Positions 17,939-27,095 of a stretch of DNA of 64,000 bases are shown piece by piece. The notes under the pieces are model-generated. The model was not told the DNA's origin. It made no database searches and saw nothing but the letters and a program-made list of their open reading frames with translations. Source of the DNA: Kitasatospora arboriphila (lineage in GTDB: Bacteria; Actinomycetota; Actinomycetes; Mycobacteriales; Mycobacteriaceae); assembly GCF_000717275.1 (NCBI RefSeq), contig NZ_JNYV01000003.1, forward strand, positions 692,952 through 756,951. The letters are read 5' to 3'. A program made the translations under genes and the position numbers. Positions within the stretch are counted from its first letter, which is position 1. Each line of letters opens with the position of its first letter.

Positions 17939-18240
17939 CAGATCGCCACGATCTGCGCCGCGCTGTTGTCGTCGGTGTCGGCGTAGGCGACCTGCGCGCC
18001 GCGCAGGCCATCACCGAGTGTCCGGACCCTGGCCGCGAGCTGTTCGATCTCGCGGCAGTGCCGGTCGGTGACCATCGCGGCCGCGGCCGCGAACTCGGCT
18101 CCGATGATGCCGAACACCGGAGCGAGCAGCGACGCGTCGGCGCGGCCGGCCAAGGCATGGGTGGCGATGTCCTCGCCGACGGCGCGGGTGCCGAGGGAGG
18201 CGGTTCGGAGGGCGGCGGGATCAACGGAGACCTGACTCAT
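17938..18240 (-). CDS. EspC/DUF2580-like type VII secretion-associated protein
   Basis: 100 residues from ATG 18240 (MSQVSVDP; an in-frame ATG at 18246 is also possible). The layout V-x-V-D-P-A-A-L at the N-terminus, an Ala-rich helical hairpin with [11 protein letters not shown], and a C-terminal YADTDD is that of small ESX-associated proteins. YADTD fits the general YxxxD/E export signal of type VII systems. It is coupled to the NlpC/P60 gene, a probable partner or substrate. No ESX core genes (eccB-E) are in the window. Confidence 0.75.
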   Translation of the reverse strand: MSQVSVDPAALRTASLGTRAVGEDIATHALAGRADASLLAPVFGIIGAEFAAAAAMVTDRHCREIEQLAARVRTLGDGLRGAQVAYADTDDNSAAQIVAI

Positions 18241-18291
18241 GGGCATTCGACGCGATCGCCGGGCGTGGCGGTTCCCTCGTATGGTTGGTCA

Positions 18292-18915
18292 ATGCAGATC
18301 CGAGCTGTTGATCATCCATTGGCCGCCGCAAGGCTGACCACGTTGCGCGACGAGCGCACCGACAACGCCGCCTTTCGTGGCGCGCTTGCCGACCTCACCC
18401 AGATGCTGATCTACGAGGCGCTGGTGGGAGCGCCGGTCGCGGAGGTGCCGGTCACGACGCCGGTGACCACCACCACGGGGGTGCGACTTGCAGCGCCGCC
18501 GCTGTTGGTTCCCGTTCTGCGCGCCGGCCTCGGGATGGTGGAACAGGCGCATGCGATGGTGCCGGAAGCGAACGTGGGGTTCGTCGGGATCGCCCGTAAC
18601 GAAGAGACGCATCAGCCGGTTCCGTACCTCGAGTCGCTGCCGGACGATCTGACCGGCCAGCCTGTGTTCGTGCTCGACCCGATGCTCGCCACCGGTGGGT
18701 CGATGCTGCACACGATCGAACTGCTGGTGCAGCGCAAGGCCACCGACATCACCGCGGTGTGCGTCGTCGCCGCGCCGGAAGGTGTTGAGGCACTAGAAAA
18801 GTCGGGCTACCCGGTGCGCCTGGTCACCGCGGCCGTCGACGAGGGGCTCAACGACGCCGCGTACATCACACCCGGGCTCGGCGACGCCGGGGACCGCCAG
18901 TTCGGGCCACGCTGA
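18292..18915 (+). CDS. upp: Uracil phosphoribosyltransferase
   Basis: 207 residues, standard for Upp. It makes UMP from uracil and PRPP. Motifs are [10 protein letters not shown] (flexible loop region), the PRPP-binding [14 protein letters not shown] and the uracil-recognition end [15 protein letters not shown]. The start ATG at 18292 is 51 bp from the divergent EspC-like gene. The ribosome-binding site is weak (GGTTGG). It converges on the VOC gene and matches the place of Rv3309c. Confidence 0.97.
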   Translation: MQIRAVDHPLAAARLTTLRDERTDNAAFRGALADLTQMLIYEALVGAPVAEVPVTTPVTTTTGVRLAAPPLLVPVLRAGLGMVEQAHAMVPEANVGFVGIARNEETHQPVPYLESLPDDLTGQPVFVLDPMLATGGSMLHTIELLVQRKATDITAVCVVAAPEGVEALEKSGYPVRLVTAAVDEGLNDAAYITPGLGDAGDRQFGPR

Positions 18916-18960
18916 CCAGAGCTTGAGCCGATGCATCCCGACGCGGGTCGGGCTGCTCGG

Positions 18961-19362
18961 TCAGACCGTGTAGAACTCGAGCGCGATGCCGTCGGGGTCC
19001 CGGAAAGCGATGAGGTGGCCGGTGGAGCCGACGGCGATCCCGCTGTGCTCGACGCCCGCGGCGTCCAGATGGGTCAGCCAGCGCTCGAGTGCTCGCAAGT
19101 CGGGGACCGCGAGCGCGAGGTGGTCCAGACCGCAACGGAACTCGGAGAAGCGACCCGATATGGCGTCGGTCCCATGGCCGTTGAGTACCACCTGAATTCC
19201 GCATTCGTGGGCAAGGAGGGCCTTTTTCAGGTTGTAGCTCGAGTGGCGTCGCCGTAACCGGAATCCGCACACATCCTGATACCAGGTGATACTCCGGTCG
19301 ACGTCGCTCACGGTGAGACTCACATGATGGAGGCCGGTGATCGGCGGGAACGCTGCGGACAC
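18961..19362 (-). CDS. VOC/glyoxalase-fold metalloprotein
   Basis: 133 residues from GTG 19362, preceded by a clear GGAGGA. It has two beta-alpha-beta-beta-beta modules: GLHHVSLTVSDVDRSITWYQ (about 10-29) and CGLDHLALAVPDLRAL (about 77-92), ending in RDPDGIALEFYTV. Likely metal ligands are H12, H81 and the C-terminal E129. The fold covers glyoxalases, dioxygenases and resistance proteins, and the substrate is not predictable. It is the last gene of a tightly packed leftward run beginning with PNP. Confidence 0.8.
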   Translation of the reverse strand: MSAAFPPITGLHHVSLTVSDVDRSITWYQDVCGFRLRRRHSSYNLKKALLAHECGIQVVLNGHGTDAISGRFSEFRCGLDHLALAVPDLRALERWLTHLDAAGVEHSGIAVGSTGHLIAFRDPDGIALEFYTV

Positions 19363-19382
19363 GGTTGGTTCCTCCGGTTCTC

Positions 19383-20180
19383 CTAGGGGTGACTGCGTGC
19401 GGACCATCGTCCGCCGTCGCGGCGCACCTGTACAGGATGGTCGAAGCAGGTGCTGATGGTGTCGGTGGTGAGGGCGTCGTCGACCTCGCCGCAGGCCACC
19501 GTGAGGCCGTCGCGCAAGAGCAGGGCATGGCTGGTGCTGGTGGGCAGATCCTCCAGGTGATGGGTCACCAGAACGCTGGCGAGATCGACGACTTCGCGGC
19601 GCAGTTGATCGATGCTCCCGAGTAGTTGTTCTCGGGCGGCGAGATCGAGTCCGGTTGCCGGCTCGTCGAGCAGCAGCAGTGACGGGCGTGCCATCAGAGC
19701 TCGCGCGATCAGCGTCCGGCCCCGTTCGCCCTGGCTCATCAGCGGCCACACCGAATTTCGGCGGTCCGACATCCCCAGCAGGTCGAGAAGTTCGTCGGCA
19801 TGTTTGTTCTCGTCGGCGGTATACGTACGCCTGCGGTCGAGTTCGGGTGTGTTGGTGAGGCCGGTGAGCACCACGTCGTGAGCGGACAACGGCAAATCCA
19901 ATCGGTGCCGCGGGTCCACGTGCCCGATGTGCGTGCGCAATTCGCGCATGTCCACCCGGCCGAGGCGGCGACCGAGCACGTCCACCGTGCCGCGGGTCGG
20001 ATGACCGAACGCGCCGAGAATGTTCAGCAGCGTCGACTTACCGGCGCCGTTGGGTCCGAGCAGTGCCCAATGTTCTCCGGCGTGAACGGTGAAGGTGATG
20101 TCGCGCAGGAGGAATCGCCCGCCGCGCACCACATCGATGTGTGCGGCGTGAAGCACCTCACGAGAGCTGGGACCGGCCAC
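19383..20180 (-). CDS. ABC transporter ATP-binding protein (stand-alone, YlmA-like)
   Basis: 265 residues, one nucleotide-binding domain. Walker A is GPNGAGKST (about 42-50), the signature is MSQGERGRT (about 148-156, S-Q-G-E-R in place of LSGGQ), Walker B is LLLLDEP (about 170-176) and the switch histidine is in VTHHLED. No permease gene is adjacent. The VRGGRFLL and DPRHRLDLP segments resemble stand-alone YlmA-type ATPases. It starts 4 bp after the preceding gene stops, so it is in an operon with the membrane protein and pmmB. Confidence 0.85.
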   Translation of the reverse strand: MAGPSSREVLHAAHIDVVRGGRFLLRDITFTVHAGEHWALLGPNGAGKSTLLNILGAFGHPTRGTVDVLGRRLGRVDMRELRTHIGHVDPRHRLDLPLSAHDVVLTGLTNTPELDRRRTYTADENKHADELLDLLGMSDRRNSVWPLMSQGERGRTLIARALMARPSLLLLDEPATGLDLAAREQLLGSIDQLRREVVDLASVLVTHHLEDLPTSTSHALLLRDGLTVACGEVDDALTTDTISTCFDHPVQVRRDGGRWSARSHP

Positions 20181-20184
20181 GAGA

Positions 20185-20781
20185 TCAGTTGGTCCAGTAG
20201 TAGATCATCGGCTCGGCAGCGACCACCGAACCGTTGGTCGAGATGGTCAGGGCTGCGGGAGTCATCTCGTACGTGGTGTCGATATTGACGGCGACGAATT
20301 GATCACCAGACCGGGTGGGGAATTGAAGCTCGGTGCTCTGTCCGTCCGCGAGGCCCTTGTAGTAGTAGCGGCCGACCTGGGTACCGACCTGGCAGACAAC
20401 AACATTCGACCGCGCGGTCTGGCCGATCATCACCGCTGGATCGCCGGCCGCGTTGCAGCGGGGACCGCTGACGAAACCTTGCCAGTCGGTGCCCGGCACC
20501 GTGGGCGTGGCCCGCGGCGTCGAGATCGTCGGTGGTGTGGTGGTCGGAGGCGTCGTGGCGGTCACCGTCTCGGTTTTCGTCGACACCTGCTGCGTTGCGG
20601 TCGGGGGCGGCGGCGTTGTGCTGCTGTCGGACGCCGAGGATTTTTTGTCCGCGGGGATGAAGAGGAAACCCAGGAGTACCGCGAGCGCCAGGACCAAAAC
20701 GCCCGCCACGACAGCGCCGATGACCAGAGGAGAAGCCCACGGTGATCTCGGCGGGGGAGTCGGGTAGAAGTTGCCGCTCAC
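20185..20781 (-). CDS. Single-pass membrane protein with Thr/Pro-rich linker
   Basis: 198 residues with no recognised family. A short Pro-rich cytoplasmic start (1-14) is followed by one transmembrane helix (about 18-42), then a low-complexity Thr/Pro/Ser linker (about 48-95) that looks wall-spanning, and an extracytoplasmic domain (about 98-198) with two cysteines (C108 and C133) that could form a disulfide. The domain resembles small secreted domains common in mycobacteria and Gordonia. It lies between pmmB (9-bp gap) and the ABC ATPase (4-bp gap). Confidence 0.7.
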   Translation of the reverse strand: MSGNFYPTPPPRSPWASPLVIGAVVAGVLVLALAVLLGFLFIPADKKSSASDSSTTPPPPTATQQVSTKTETVTATTPPTTTPPTISTPRATPTVPGTDWQGFVSGPRCNAAGDPAVMIGQTARSNVVVCQVGTQVGRYYYKGLADGQSTELQFPTRSGDQFVAVNIDTTYEMTPAALTISTNGSVVAAEPMIYYWTN

Positions 20782-20790
20782 GCGCTCACC

Positions 20791-22452
20791 CTACCGGTGG
20801 CCGGCGTTGGTCAATGCCGACACCTCGTCGGTCAGCTGCGCCAATCGTCGCTGGGCAGCCGTGTGCGCCTCGCCCAGCGGCCGTCCAGGAGATTCGGTTA
20901 TCTCGAGATAGAACTTCAGCTTCGGTTCGGTACCCGACGGCCGTGCGATCACCCGGATCGTTCCGGTGTCGGTGGTGCCGGTGAACTGCACTGCGTCCGT
21001 TGATTGCGTTGGGTCCGTTGATTGCGTTGGCGGTCTCGAGAGAAAATCCTTCATCGCAACGACAACCCCCGCGAGCTCAGAAGGCGGATCGTGACGCAGC
21101 GACCGCATGATCTCTGCAATCCGATCAAGGTCGTCGACCCGCAGCGAGTACTGACCGGTCGTGTGGACGCCGTGGAGTTCGAACAGCTCGTCAAGGCGCT
21201 GGGCCAGTGTTCGGCTGGACCGGGTGAGACCGTCTGCCAGTACGCAGAGTGCCACGGCGGCGCTGATGCCGTCCTTGTCCCGGACGGCGTCCGGGTCCAC
21301 ACAGTGGCCGATGGCTTCTTCGTAGGCGTATACGAGTCCCTCGCCTGCACGGACCAGCCATTTGAAGCCTGTGAGGGTGGTCGCGTGGCGCGCACCCGCG
21401 GCCGCGGCGATCTTGCTCAGCAAGCTGCCGGAGACGATCGTGCTGGCAACCAACGGGCTGCGTCCGGTTCCGGCCACGGTGTTGCGGGAAGCGAGGATGT
21501 CCGCGCCGAGGAGCGCGCCCGTTTCATCGCCGGTCAACATTCGCCACGAGCCCTCGACCAGGGCCCCGACCGCGCAGCGATCAGCGTCCGGATCGAGAGC
21601 GATGGCCAGGTCGGCGTCGATGTCATCGGCGAGGTCCAGCAGGAGGTCCGCAGCTCCGGGTTCTTCCGGATTGGGGAAGGTCGCAGTCGGGAAGTCGGGG
21701 TCGGGGTGTTGTTGTTCGGGCACCACAACAACATTCGTGAAACCGGCCCGACGCAGGGCTTCGACCGCGAGTTCGCCACCCACACCGTGCATGGCGGTCA
21801 GCGCGACCTTGAGATCGCTGCGCCGCGTGCCGAATCGCGACCCGAGGCGTGCCAGGTACCTCTCGGTGTTCGCGTCGGCGCGAGAGTCCGAGTCCACCGG
21901 GATACGGGCGATCGAGATTGCGGCGCCGGTGTGACCGATGAGCTGCTCGATCTCGTTGTCGGCGGGCGGGACCAGTTGGGCGCCACCGTCGAGGTACACC
22001 TTGTAGCCGTTGTCGGCGGGTGGGTTGTGTGATGCGGTGATCTGCATCCCTGCAGCCGCACCGAGATCGCGAACGGCGAAGGCGACCAGGGGTGTCGGGC
22101 CGGGATCGGGAAGCGCAACGACATCAAAACCCTGCGCGGCAAGCACTTCGGTCGTCGCGTGGAAGAACTGCTCAGATCCGTGCCGGGCGTCGCGGCCGAC
22201 CACAACCGAGGCGCCGCGATGGCCATGGTCGATGAGCCATTGTCCGACGCCTGCTGTCGCCTTCGTTACCACTGCGACATTCATCCCCATCGGTCCCGCG
22301 CGAACCGGGCCGCGTAGTCCTGCGGTACCGAAATGCAATGTGTCCGAGAAGCGCTCGGCAATCGAATCAGAGTCGAGGGTCTGCAGTTCGCTGCGGGTGG
22401 CCGGGTCCGGGTCCGCGTCGATCCAGGCCTGGACCTTGTCGATCTGGCTCAT
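20791..22452 (-). CDS. pmmB: Phosphomannomutase/phosphoglucomutase-family enzyme
   Basis: 553 residues, four-domain alpha-D-phosphohexomutase. The phosphoserine loop is TASHNPPADNGYK (about S142), the Mg site is DPDADRCAVG (about 302-311) and the phosphate-binding loop is RPSGTEPKLKF near the C-terminus. Substrate could be mannose-, glucose- or pentose-phosphate. Next to PNP, a phosphopentomutase-like role linking ribose-1-P and ribose-5-P is attractive but unproven. A perfect 18-bp in-frame duplication near the 3' end adds a TQSTDP repeat. The partner gene order matches Rv3307-Rv3308. Confidence 0.9.
   Translation of the reverse strand: MSQIDKVQAWIDADPDPATRSELQTLDSDSIAERFSDTLHFGTAGLRGPVRAGPMGMNVAVVTKATAGVGQWLIDHGHRGASVVVGRDARHGSEQFFHATTEVLAAQGFDVVALPDPGPTPLVAFAVRDLGAAAGMQITASHNPPADNGYKVYLDGGAQLVPPADNEIEQLIGHTGAAISIARIPVDSDSRADANTERYLARLGSRFGTRRSDLKVALTAMHGVGGELAVEALRRAGFTNVVVVPEQQHPDPDFPTATFPNPEEPGAADLLLDLADDIDADLAIALDPDADRCAVGALVEGSWRMLTGDETGALLGADILASRNTVAGTGRSPLVASTIVSGSLLSKIAAAAGARHATTLTGFKWLVRAGEGLVYAYEEAIGHCVDPDAVRDKDGISAAVALCVLADGLTRSSRTLAQRLDELFELHGVHTTGQYSLRVDDLDRIAEIMRSLRHDPPSELAGVVVAMKDFLSRPPTQSTDPTQSTDAVQFTGTTDTGTIRVIARPSGTEPKLKFYLEITESPGRPLGEAHTAAQRRLAQLTDEVSALTNAGHR
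20995..21030 (-). repeat. 18-bp tandem duplication inside pmmB
   Basis: GTCCGTTGATTGCGTTGG occurs twice, back to back (20995-21012 and 21013-21030), with no mismatch. Read on the coding strand it gives two TQSTDP units in a surface-type linker just before the last domain. Perfect identity suggests a recent replication slippage event. Confidence 0.85.
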
Positions 22453-22459
22453 CCTACGA

Positions 22460-23284
22460 TCAGATCTTCTCGATCACCTGGGCCAGGAGGTGGCCCATCC
22501 GCGTCGCCGATGCCCGGCCGACCTCGAGCACCTCCTCGTGGTCGAGGGGTTCTCCGGTGATCCCCGCAGCGAGATTGGTGACCAGAGAAATGCCGAGTAC
22601 CTCGAGCTTTTCCGCTCGGGCCGCGATGGTCTCGTGGACGGTGGACATCCCGACAAGATCTGCACCGATGACCCGCAGCATGTTGATCTCGGCGGGTGTC
22701 TCGTAGTGCGGCCCGGGAAGCCCTGCGTAAACACCGTCGGCGAGAGAGGGATCGACAGATTGCGCGATACCGCGGAGCCGCGGCGAATAGGCGTTGACCA
22801 GATCCACGAACTGCGCGCCGACCAGCGGCGAGCGGCCGGTGAGGTTGAGGTGATCGCTGATCAGTACCGGTTGACCGACGGTCATGTCGGAGCGCAGTCC
22901 ACCGGCGGCGTTGGTGAGCACAAGGGTTCGGACACCGGCAGCCGCGGCGGTCCGGACGGCATGAACGACATTCGCGAGGGGATGGCCCTCATACGCGTGT
23001 GTTCTGCCGAGCAACACCAGAACTGATTTACCACCGATGTGCAACGAATGGACGGTACCCGAGTGACCTTCGGCGCTGGGGGGTGTGAAACCGGGCAGCG
23101 TCGCCATCGGGATGCTGGTCTCGGCCGCGCCGAGCGCGTCGGCGGCCGGCGCCCACCCCGAGCCGAGGACCACCGCCACATCGTGGTCGTCAAGGCCGCT
23201 CTGCTGCGCGATGACAGCAGCCGCGGTCTGAGCACTTGCCCTGGGATCGGTCGAGAGGTCAACATCTGCGCCGTCGATTGCCAT
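22460..23284 (-). CDS. deoD: Purine-nucleoside phosphorylase
   Basis: 274 residues, trimeric PNP type. Motifs are VVLGSGWAP (phosphate site), [20 protein letters not shown] (purine site) and [12 protein letters not shown] near the C-terminus. It phosphorolyses inosine and guanosine for purine salvage, complementing add in the neighbouring operon. It is the first gene of a five-gene leftward run (7-bp gap to pmmB). Only 31 bp separate it from the divergent crotonase gene. The M. tuberculosis counterpart is Rv3307, named deoD or punA. Confidence 0.95.
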   Translation of the reverse strand: MAIDGADVDLSTDPRASAQTAAAVIAQQSGLDDHDVAVVLGSGWAPAADALGAAETSIPMATLPGFTPPSAEGHSGTVHSLHIGGKSVLVLLGRTHAYEGHPLANVVHAVRTAAAAGVRTLVLTNAAGGLRSDMTVGQPVLISDHLNLTGRSPLVGAQFVDLVNAYSPRLRGIAQSVDPSLADGVYAGLPGPHYETPAEINMLRVIGADLVGMSTVHETIAARAEKLEVLGISLVTNLAAGITGEPLDHEEVLEVGRASATRMGHLLAQVIEKI

Positions 23285-23315
23285 GGGCTCAACCCTAAGG
23301 CGATATGGTCACCGC

Positions 23316-24008
23316 ATGCCGTATGTGACCACCGCCGACGTCGTGCACACCCTTCACCTGGACGCCGGCGAGACCGAGGCCAATCCCGAGAACCGGTTCA
23401 CCATGGATTGGCTGGACACCGTCAACAACCTGCTCGACGAGGTTCCCACCTCAACCCCCGGCGCACTGGTCATCACCGGTGCCGGCAAGTTCTTCTCGAA
23501 CGGATTGGACGTGGACTACATCGGCGCCAACGCCGACAAACTCCCCGAATACCTCGACCGCGTCCACGCGCTGTACGTGCGAGTGCTCACCTTCCCGCTA
23601 CCCACGGTGGCGGCCATCAACGGTCATGCCTTCGGGGCCGGTGCGATGCTCGCGCTGTGCGCCGACCACCGCATCATGCGCACCGAACGGGGGTTCTGGT
23701 CACTGCCCGAGGTGCTCCTGGGGATGCCCTTCACCGTGGGGATGTCGTCGCTGCTCCGGACGCGGCTGTCCGAGCCGACGGCCATCGAGGCGATGAGCAC
23801 AGGACGCCGCTACGGGGCGCTCGACGCCGAAGCGGCAGGCATAGTCGAACAGACTGCTGCCATCGATGACCTGCTCGCCGCGGCCTCCGAGGTCGCAGCC
23901 GGACGAGCCGCGGTCGCCGGTCCGACACTCGAAGTGATCAAGCAGGGGCTTCGTGCGCCGCTGCTGGCCGATCTGAAGCGCCCCACCCCGGCATCGTTGA
24001 TTGGCTAA
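23316..24008 (+). CDS. Enoyl-CoA hydratase/isomerase family protein
   Basis: 230 residues, slightly short for a crotonase. The oxyanion-hole strands are ALVITGAGKFFSNGLDVD (about 50-67) and AINGHAFGAGAMLALCADHRI. The region after it, FWSLPEVLLGMPF, holds a glutamate at one of the two usual acid-base positions; I cannot identify the second. This fits an isomerase or a specialised hydratase. ATG 23316 starts just after the annotated-style GTG/ATG region of the divergent PNP. Substrate unknown. Confidence 0.82.
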   Translation: MPYVTTADVVHTLHLDAGETEANPENRFTMDWLDTVNNLLDEVPTSTPGALVITGAGKFFSNGLDVDYIGANADKLPEYLDRVHALYVRVLTFPLPTVAAINGHAFGAGAMLALCADHRIMRTERGFWSLPEVLLGMPFTVGMSSLLRTRLSEPTAIEAMSTGRRYGALDAEAAGIVEQTAAIDDLLAAASEVAAGRAAVAGPTLEVIKQGLRAPLLADLKRPTPASLIG

Positions 24009-24050
24009 CTCCGTTCGGACCGCGGTGGCCACGGGTGAGAGAATGGCCTG

Positions 24051-25271
24051 ATGGCGGAGATCGAGAAACGAGCAGACCGTGCGGTACGCGCGGTCGCCGG
24101 CGACCTCGTCGCCCTATCTCGTTCGCTCCACGCCGAACCCGAATTGGCGTTTGCCGAACATCGAAGCGTGGCCAAGATCACCGACCTGCTCGACGGATAT
24201 GGCTTCTCCATCACCACCGGTGTGGCGGATCTGCCCACCGCTTTCACCGCTGCGTACGGCTCGGGGGATCTGGTTGTCGGGCTCTGTGCCGAGTACGACG
24301 CGCTGCCCGGAATCGGCCATGCGTGCGGTCACAACGTGATCGCGGCCGCTGCGGTGGGAGCCGCGCGTGGCCTCGCCGAGATCGCGGACGAGCTCGGCAT
24401 CACCGTGCTGGTACTCGGTACTCCTGCCGAGGAGACCGGTGGCGGCAAGATCGCCATGGCCGAGGCCGGTGTTTTCGACTCGGTGGCAATGGCTTTGATG
24501 GTCCACCCCGGGACTGCGGACGAAGTCGCCTGCAGCTCACTGGCGTTGGCTGATCTGGCGATCCGTTACACCGGTGTCGAGTCGCACGCCTCCGCCGCGC
24601 CCGAGCGTGGGCGCAACGCTGCGGATGCGGCCACGATCGCACAGGTGTCGTTGGGGTTGCTGCGTCAGCACCTGCGTCGTGGACAGCAGCTGCACGGCAT
24701 GATCAGTGTCGGGGGCAGCGCCCCGAACATCGTTGCCGGACACAGTGAGTTGCTCTACTACCTGCGTGCGCGAGACGAAGCATCGCTGTTGGATCTGGCC
24801 GAGCGCGCCGAAGGTTGTTTTGCAGCCGGGGCCATCGCCACCGGATGTACCCATGAGGTGTCCACCGTGTCGCCGACCTATCTTGAACTGAGGCACGACC
24901 CGCGCCTGCTCGGCGCGTACCGCGACGCGATCACCGATCTCGGGCGTGAGGTGCTGCCTCCTTCCGTCGAAGGCGTTCGGCCACTGGGTAGTACGGACAT
25001 GGGCAACATCAGTCACATGCTGCCGTCGATTCACCCGCTGATCGGTATCGACAGCGATGGGGCCCGGACCCATGAGGTGGAGTTCGCCGCCGCGGCGGCG
25101 TCGGCATCAGCCGACCGGGCAGTGGTCGATGGGGCAATCGCGCTGGCGCGCACCGCAGCAACCGCGGCACTGGACGGCAGGTGGCGCGATGAGCTGCTGG
25201 AGGCGCACGAGAGACGGATCGGTCAGAGACCGCAGATGATGAGCAAATCGCAGATCGTGGGCAATCGATGA
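24051..25271 (+). CDS. M20-family amidohydrolase (AmiB1-like)
   Basis: 406 residues, M20D metallopeptidase/amidohydrolase. Metal ligands are seen in GLCAEYDALPGIGHACGHNV (the CGH histidine) and PAEETGGGK (the EE pair), with later ligands in MVHPG and GSTDMGNIS. A dimerisation domain sits between. It probably deacylates N-acyl amino acids or folate-like aminobenzoyl conjugates. The next gene is a second M20 enzyme 16 bp downstream. The pair corresponds in order to M. tuberculosis Rv3306c-Rv3305c (amiB1-amiA1). Confidence 0.88.
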   Translation: MAEIEKRADRAVRAVAGDLVALSRSLHAEPELAFAEHRSVAKITDLLDGYGFSITTGVADLPTAFTAAYGSGDLVVGLCAEYDALPGIGHACGHNVIAAAAVGAARGLAEIADELGITVLVLGTPAEETGGGKIAMAEAGVFDSVAMALMVHPGTADEVACSSLALADLAIRYTGVESHASAAPERGRNAADAATIAQVSLGLLRQHLRRGQQLHGMISVGGSAPNIVAGHSELLYYLRARDEASLLDLAERAEGCFAAGAIATGCTHEVSTVSPTYLELRHDPRLLGAYRDAITDLGREVLPPSVEGVRPLGSTDMGNISHMLPSIHPLIGIDSDGARTHEVEFAAAAASASADRAVVDGAIALARTAATAALDGRWRDELLEAHERRIGQRPQMMSKSQIVGNR

Positions 25272-25287
25272 TGAGTGTGTATTCGAG

Positions 25288-26484
25288 ATGAGTGGGCAGA
25301 GAGTGGATCCGGAACGTTTCCTCAAGGAGCTGGACAGCTGGCTGGCGCAGAACAGTGCGCAGCTGGTGGCGTGGCGTCGTGACTTTCATACCAATCCCGA
25401 ACTGTCCCGGGGTGAATTGCGGACCACTCGGGTGGTGTTCGAAGAATTGACCAACGCAGGCCTCTCGCCGCGCATCCTGCCGCAGGGGACCGGCCTGGTG
25501 TGCGATCTCGGACCGGCAGGCCCGCTGGTGGGGCTCCGGGCGGATATGGACGCCCTTCCCATCGCCGAACGCACCGGCCTGCCGTTCGCGTCCACGGTCG
25601 AGGGTGTGTCCCATGCCTGCGGTCACGACGGCCACACCGCCATCCTGCTGGGCGTCGGTAAGGCGCTCGCCTCGATGGATGATCTCCCGATCGGAGTGCG
25701 GCTGGTGTTCCAGGCCGCCGAAGAGGTGATGCCCGGCGGCGCGGTGGACGCGGTCGCTGCCGGTGTCACCCGGGGCGTCAGCCAGTTCTTTGCCCTGCAC
25801 TGCGACCCCAAGCTCGAAGTGGGCAAGGTCGGATTGCGGCCAGGGGCCATCACCTCGGCGGCCGACCACGTCGAGCTGGTGTTGCATTCGCCGGGCGGAC
25901 ACACCTCGCGCCCACACCTGACCGCTGACCTCGTCTACGCGATGGGAACCGTGATCACCGGCCTGCCGGGCGTGCTGTCGCGGCGTATCGACCCACGAAC
26001 CAGCACGGTGATGGTGTGGGGGTCGGCGCATGCCGGCGACGCGCCGAACGCGATACCGCAGGAAGGCCGGTTGCGCGGCACCGTTCGCACCGGCGACCAC
26101 GCCACGTGGGCACTGCTGGAGCCGATGGTGCGCGAGATCATCTCGGGACTGCTCGCTCCGCTCAGCGTTCGATACGACCTGGTCTACAAACGCGGTGTCC
26201 CGCCGGTGGTCAACGACCCGATGTCCACGGAGCTGTTGCGGCAATCGGTGATGAACATCGGGCCCGAGGCGTTGGCCGACACCGCACAATCCGGTGGTGG
26301 CGAGGACTTTTCGTGGTACCTAGAGAACGTCCCGGGTGCCATGGCCCGGCTAGGGGTGTGGAGTGGGCACGGGTCGCAGTCAGATCTGCACCAGCCCAAC
26401 TTCGATCTCGACGAGCGGGCCCTGGCCATCGGCGTGCGGGCTCTGGCCGGAGTGGTCCTCGCTGCGGGCCAGAACGTGCGCTGA
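25288..26484 (+). CDS. M20-family amidohydrolase (AmiA1-like, hippurate hydrolase type)
   Basis: 398 residues. Motifs: LRADMDALPIAERTGLPF (about 80-97), SHACGHDGHTAILLG with metal histidines, AAEEVMPGGA with the catalytic glutamate, and a late GGEDFSWYLENVPG metal-ligand region. It should hydrolyse N-acyl amino acids. ATG 25288 follows the upstream paralogue by 16 bp and they are probably co-transcribed. Compared with that paralogue it carries the classical IAA-amino acid hydrolase motifs. Confidence 0.88.
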   Translation: MSGQRVDPERFLKELDSWLAQNSAQLVAWRRDFHTNPELSRGELRTTRVVFEELTNAGLSPRILPQGTGLVCDLGPAGPLVGLRADMDALPIAERTGLPFASTVEGVSHACGHDGHTAILLGVGKALASMDDLPIGVRLVFQAAEEVMPGGAVDAVAAGVTRGVSQFFALHCDPKLEVGKVGLRPGAITSAADHVELVLHSPGGHTSRPHLTADLVYAMGTVITGLPGVLSRRIDPRTSTVMVWGSAHAGDAPNAIPQEGRLRGTVRTGDHATWALLEPMVREIISGLLAPLSVRYDLVYKRGVPPVVNDPMSTELLRQSVMNIGPEALADTAQSGGGEDFSWYLENVPGAMARLGVWSGHGSQSDLHQPNFDLDERALAIGVRALAGVVLAAGQNVR

Positions 26485-26506
26485 CGTCGCCGGCTCTGGG
26501 TCGTCC

Positions 26507-26977
26507 CTACTCGGGTCCTGGACCCACGTTGCGGGACTCGCGAAGTCGCAGCTGGTGTACGTATTCGCTTGGCGCGCCAGCGATTTCGGCGGCTTCAGCC
26601 ATCACGCCCAGGTAGCGGGCGGACGGCAGGCCGCCTTCGAATGCGTCGAGGACGTACAGCCATGCCAGGACTGGACCGTCGGCGGTGTCGACGCGCGCCC
26701 GGATCTTGCGGTGTATGCCGAGTTCGGAGCCTTCCCAGCGGTCGAGACTGGACTCGTCGTCCTCGGTCACGTCGTAGAGCACCACGAACACGCGCGCGTC
26801 GGGGTTGTCGCGGTCTTCGGTGACTGTCGCCAGTGCACCTTCCCAGCCGATGTCGCCGCCGCCGAAGGTCAGCCGCCAGCCCGTCAGCCATCCGGTACCC
26901 GCCATCGGCGAGTGGGGAGCACGCTCCAGCATCTGCTCGGGGTGCATGTTCGAGCCGTATGCGGCGTAGATGGGCAC
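26507..26977 (-). CDS. Gamma-glutamylcyclotransferase-like protein (Rv3304 type)
   Basis: 156 residues. The N-terminal YAAYGSNM is the substrate-binding loop of the GGCT/BtrG fold, and DRWEGSELGIHRKI holds an acidic residue near the expected catalytic glutamate. It may release 5-oxoproline from gamma-glutamyl amino acids; actinobacteria with mycothiol have less need for a glutathione role, so the substrate is open. It is a leftward single gene between the M20 pair and lpdA, as Rv3304 is in M. tuberculosis. Confidence 0.8.
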   Translation of the reverse strand: MPIYAAYGSNMHPEQMLERAPHSPMAGTGWLTGWRLTFGGGDIGWEGALATVTEDRDNPDARVFVVLYDVTEDDESSLDRWEGSELGIHRKIRARVDTADGPVLAWLYVLDAFEGGLPSARYLGVMAEAAEIAGAPSEYVHQLRLRESRNVGPGPE

Positions 26978-27095
26978 GGGGAGGAGCCTAGATGGTCATC
27001 CGCCCATCGGGAAAGCAGGACTGCAGATCGACTAGATTCGTTACGTGGCAGCCCGCCGCTCGGGGCACCCGACATCTTCAGGGAGTTGAGCTGAA

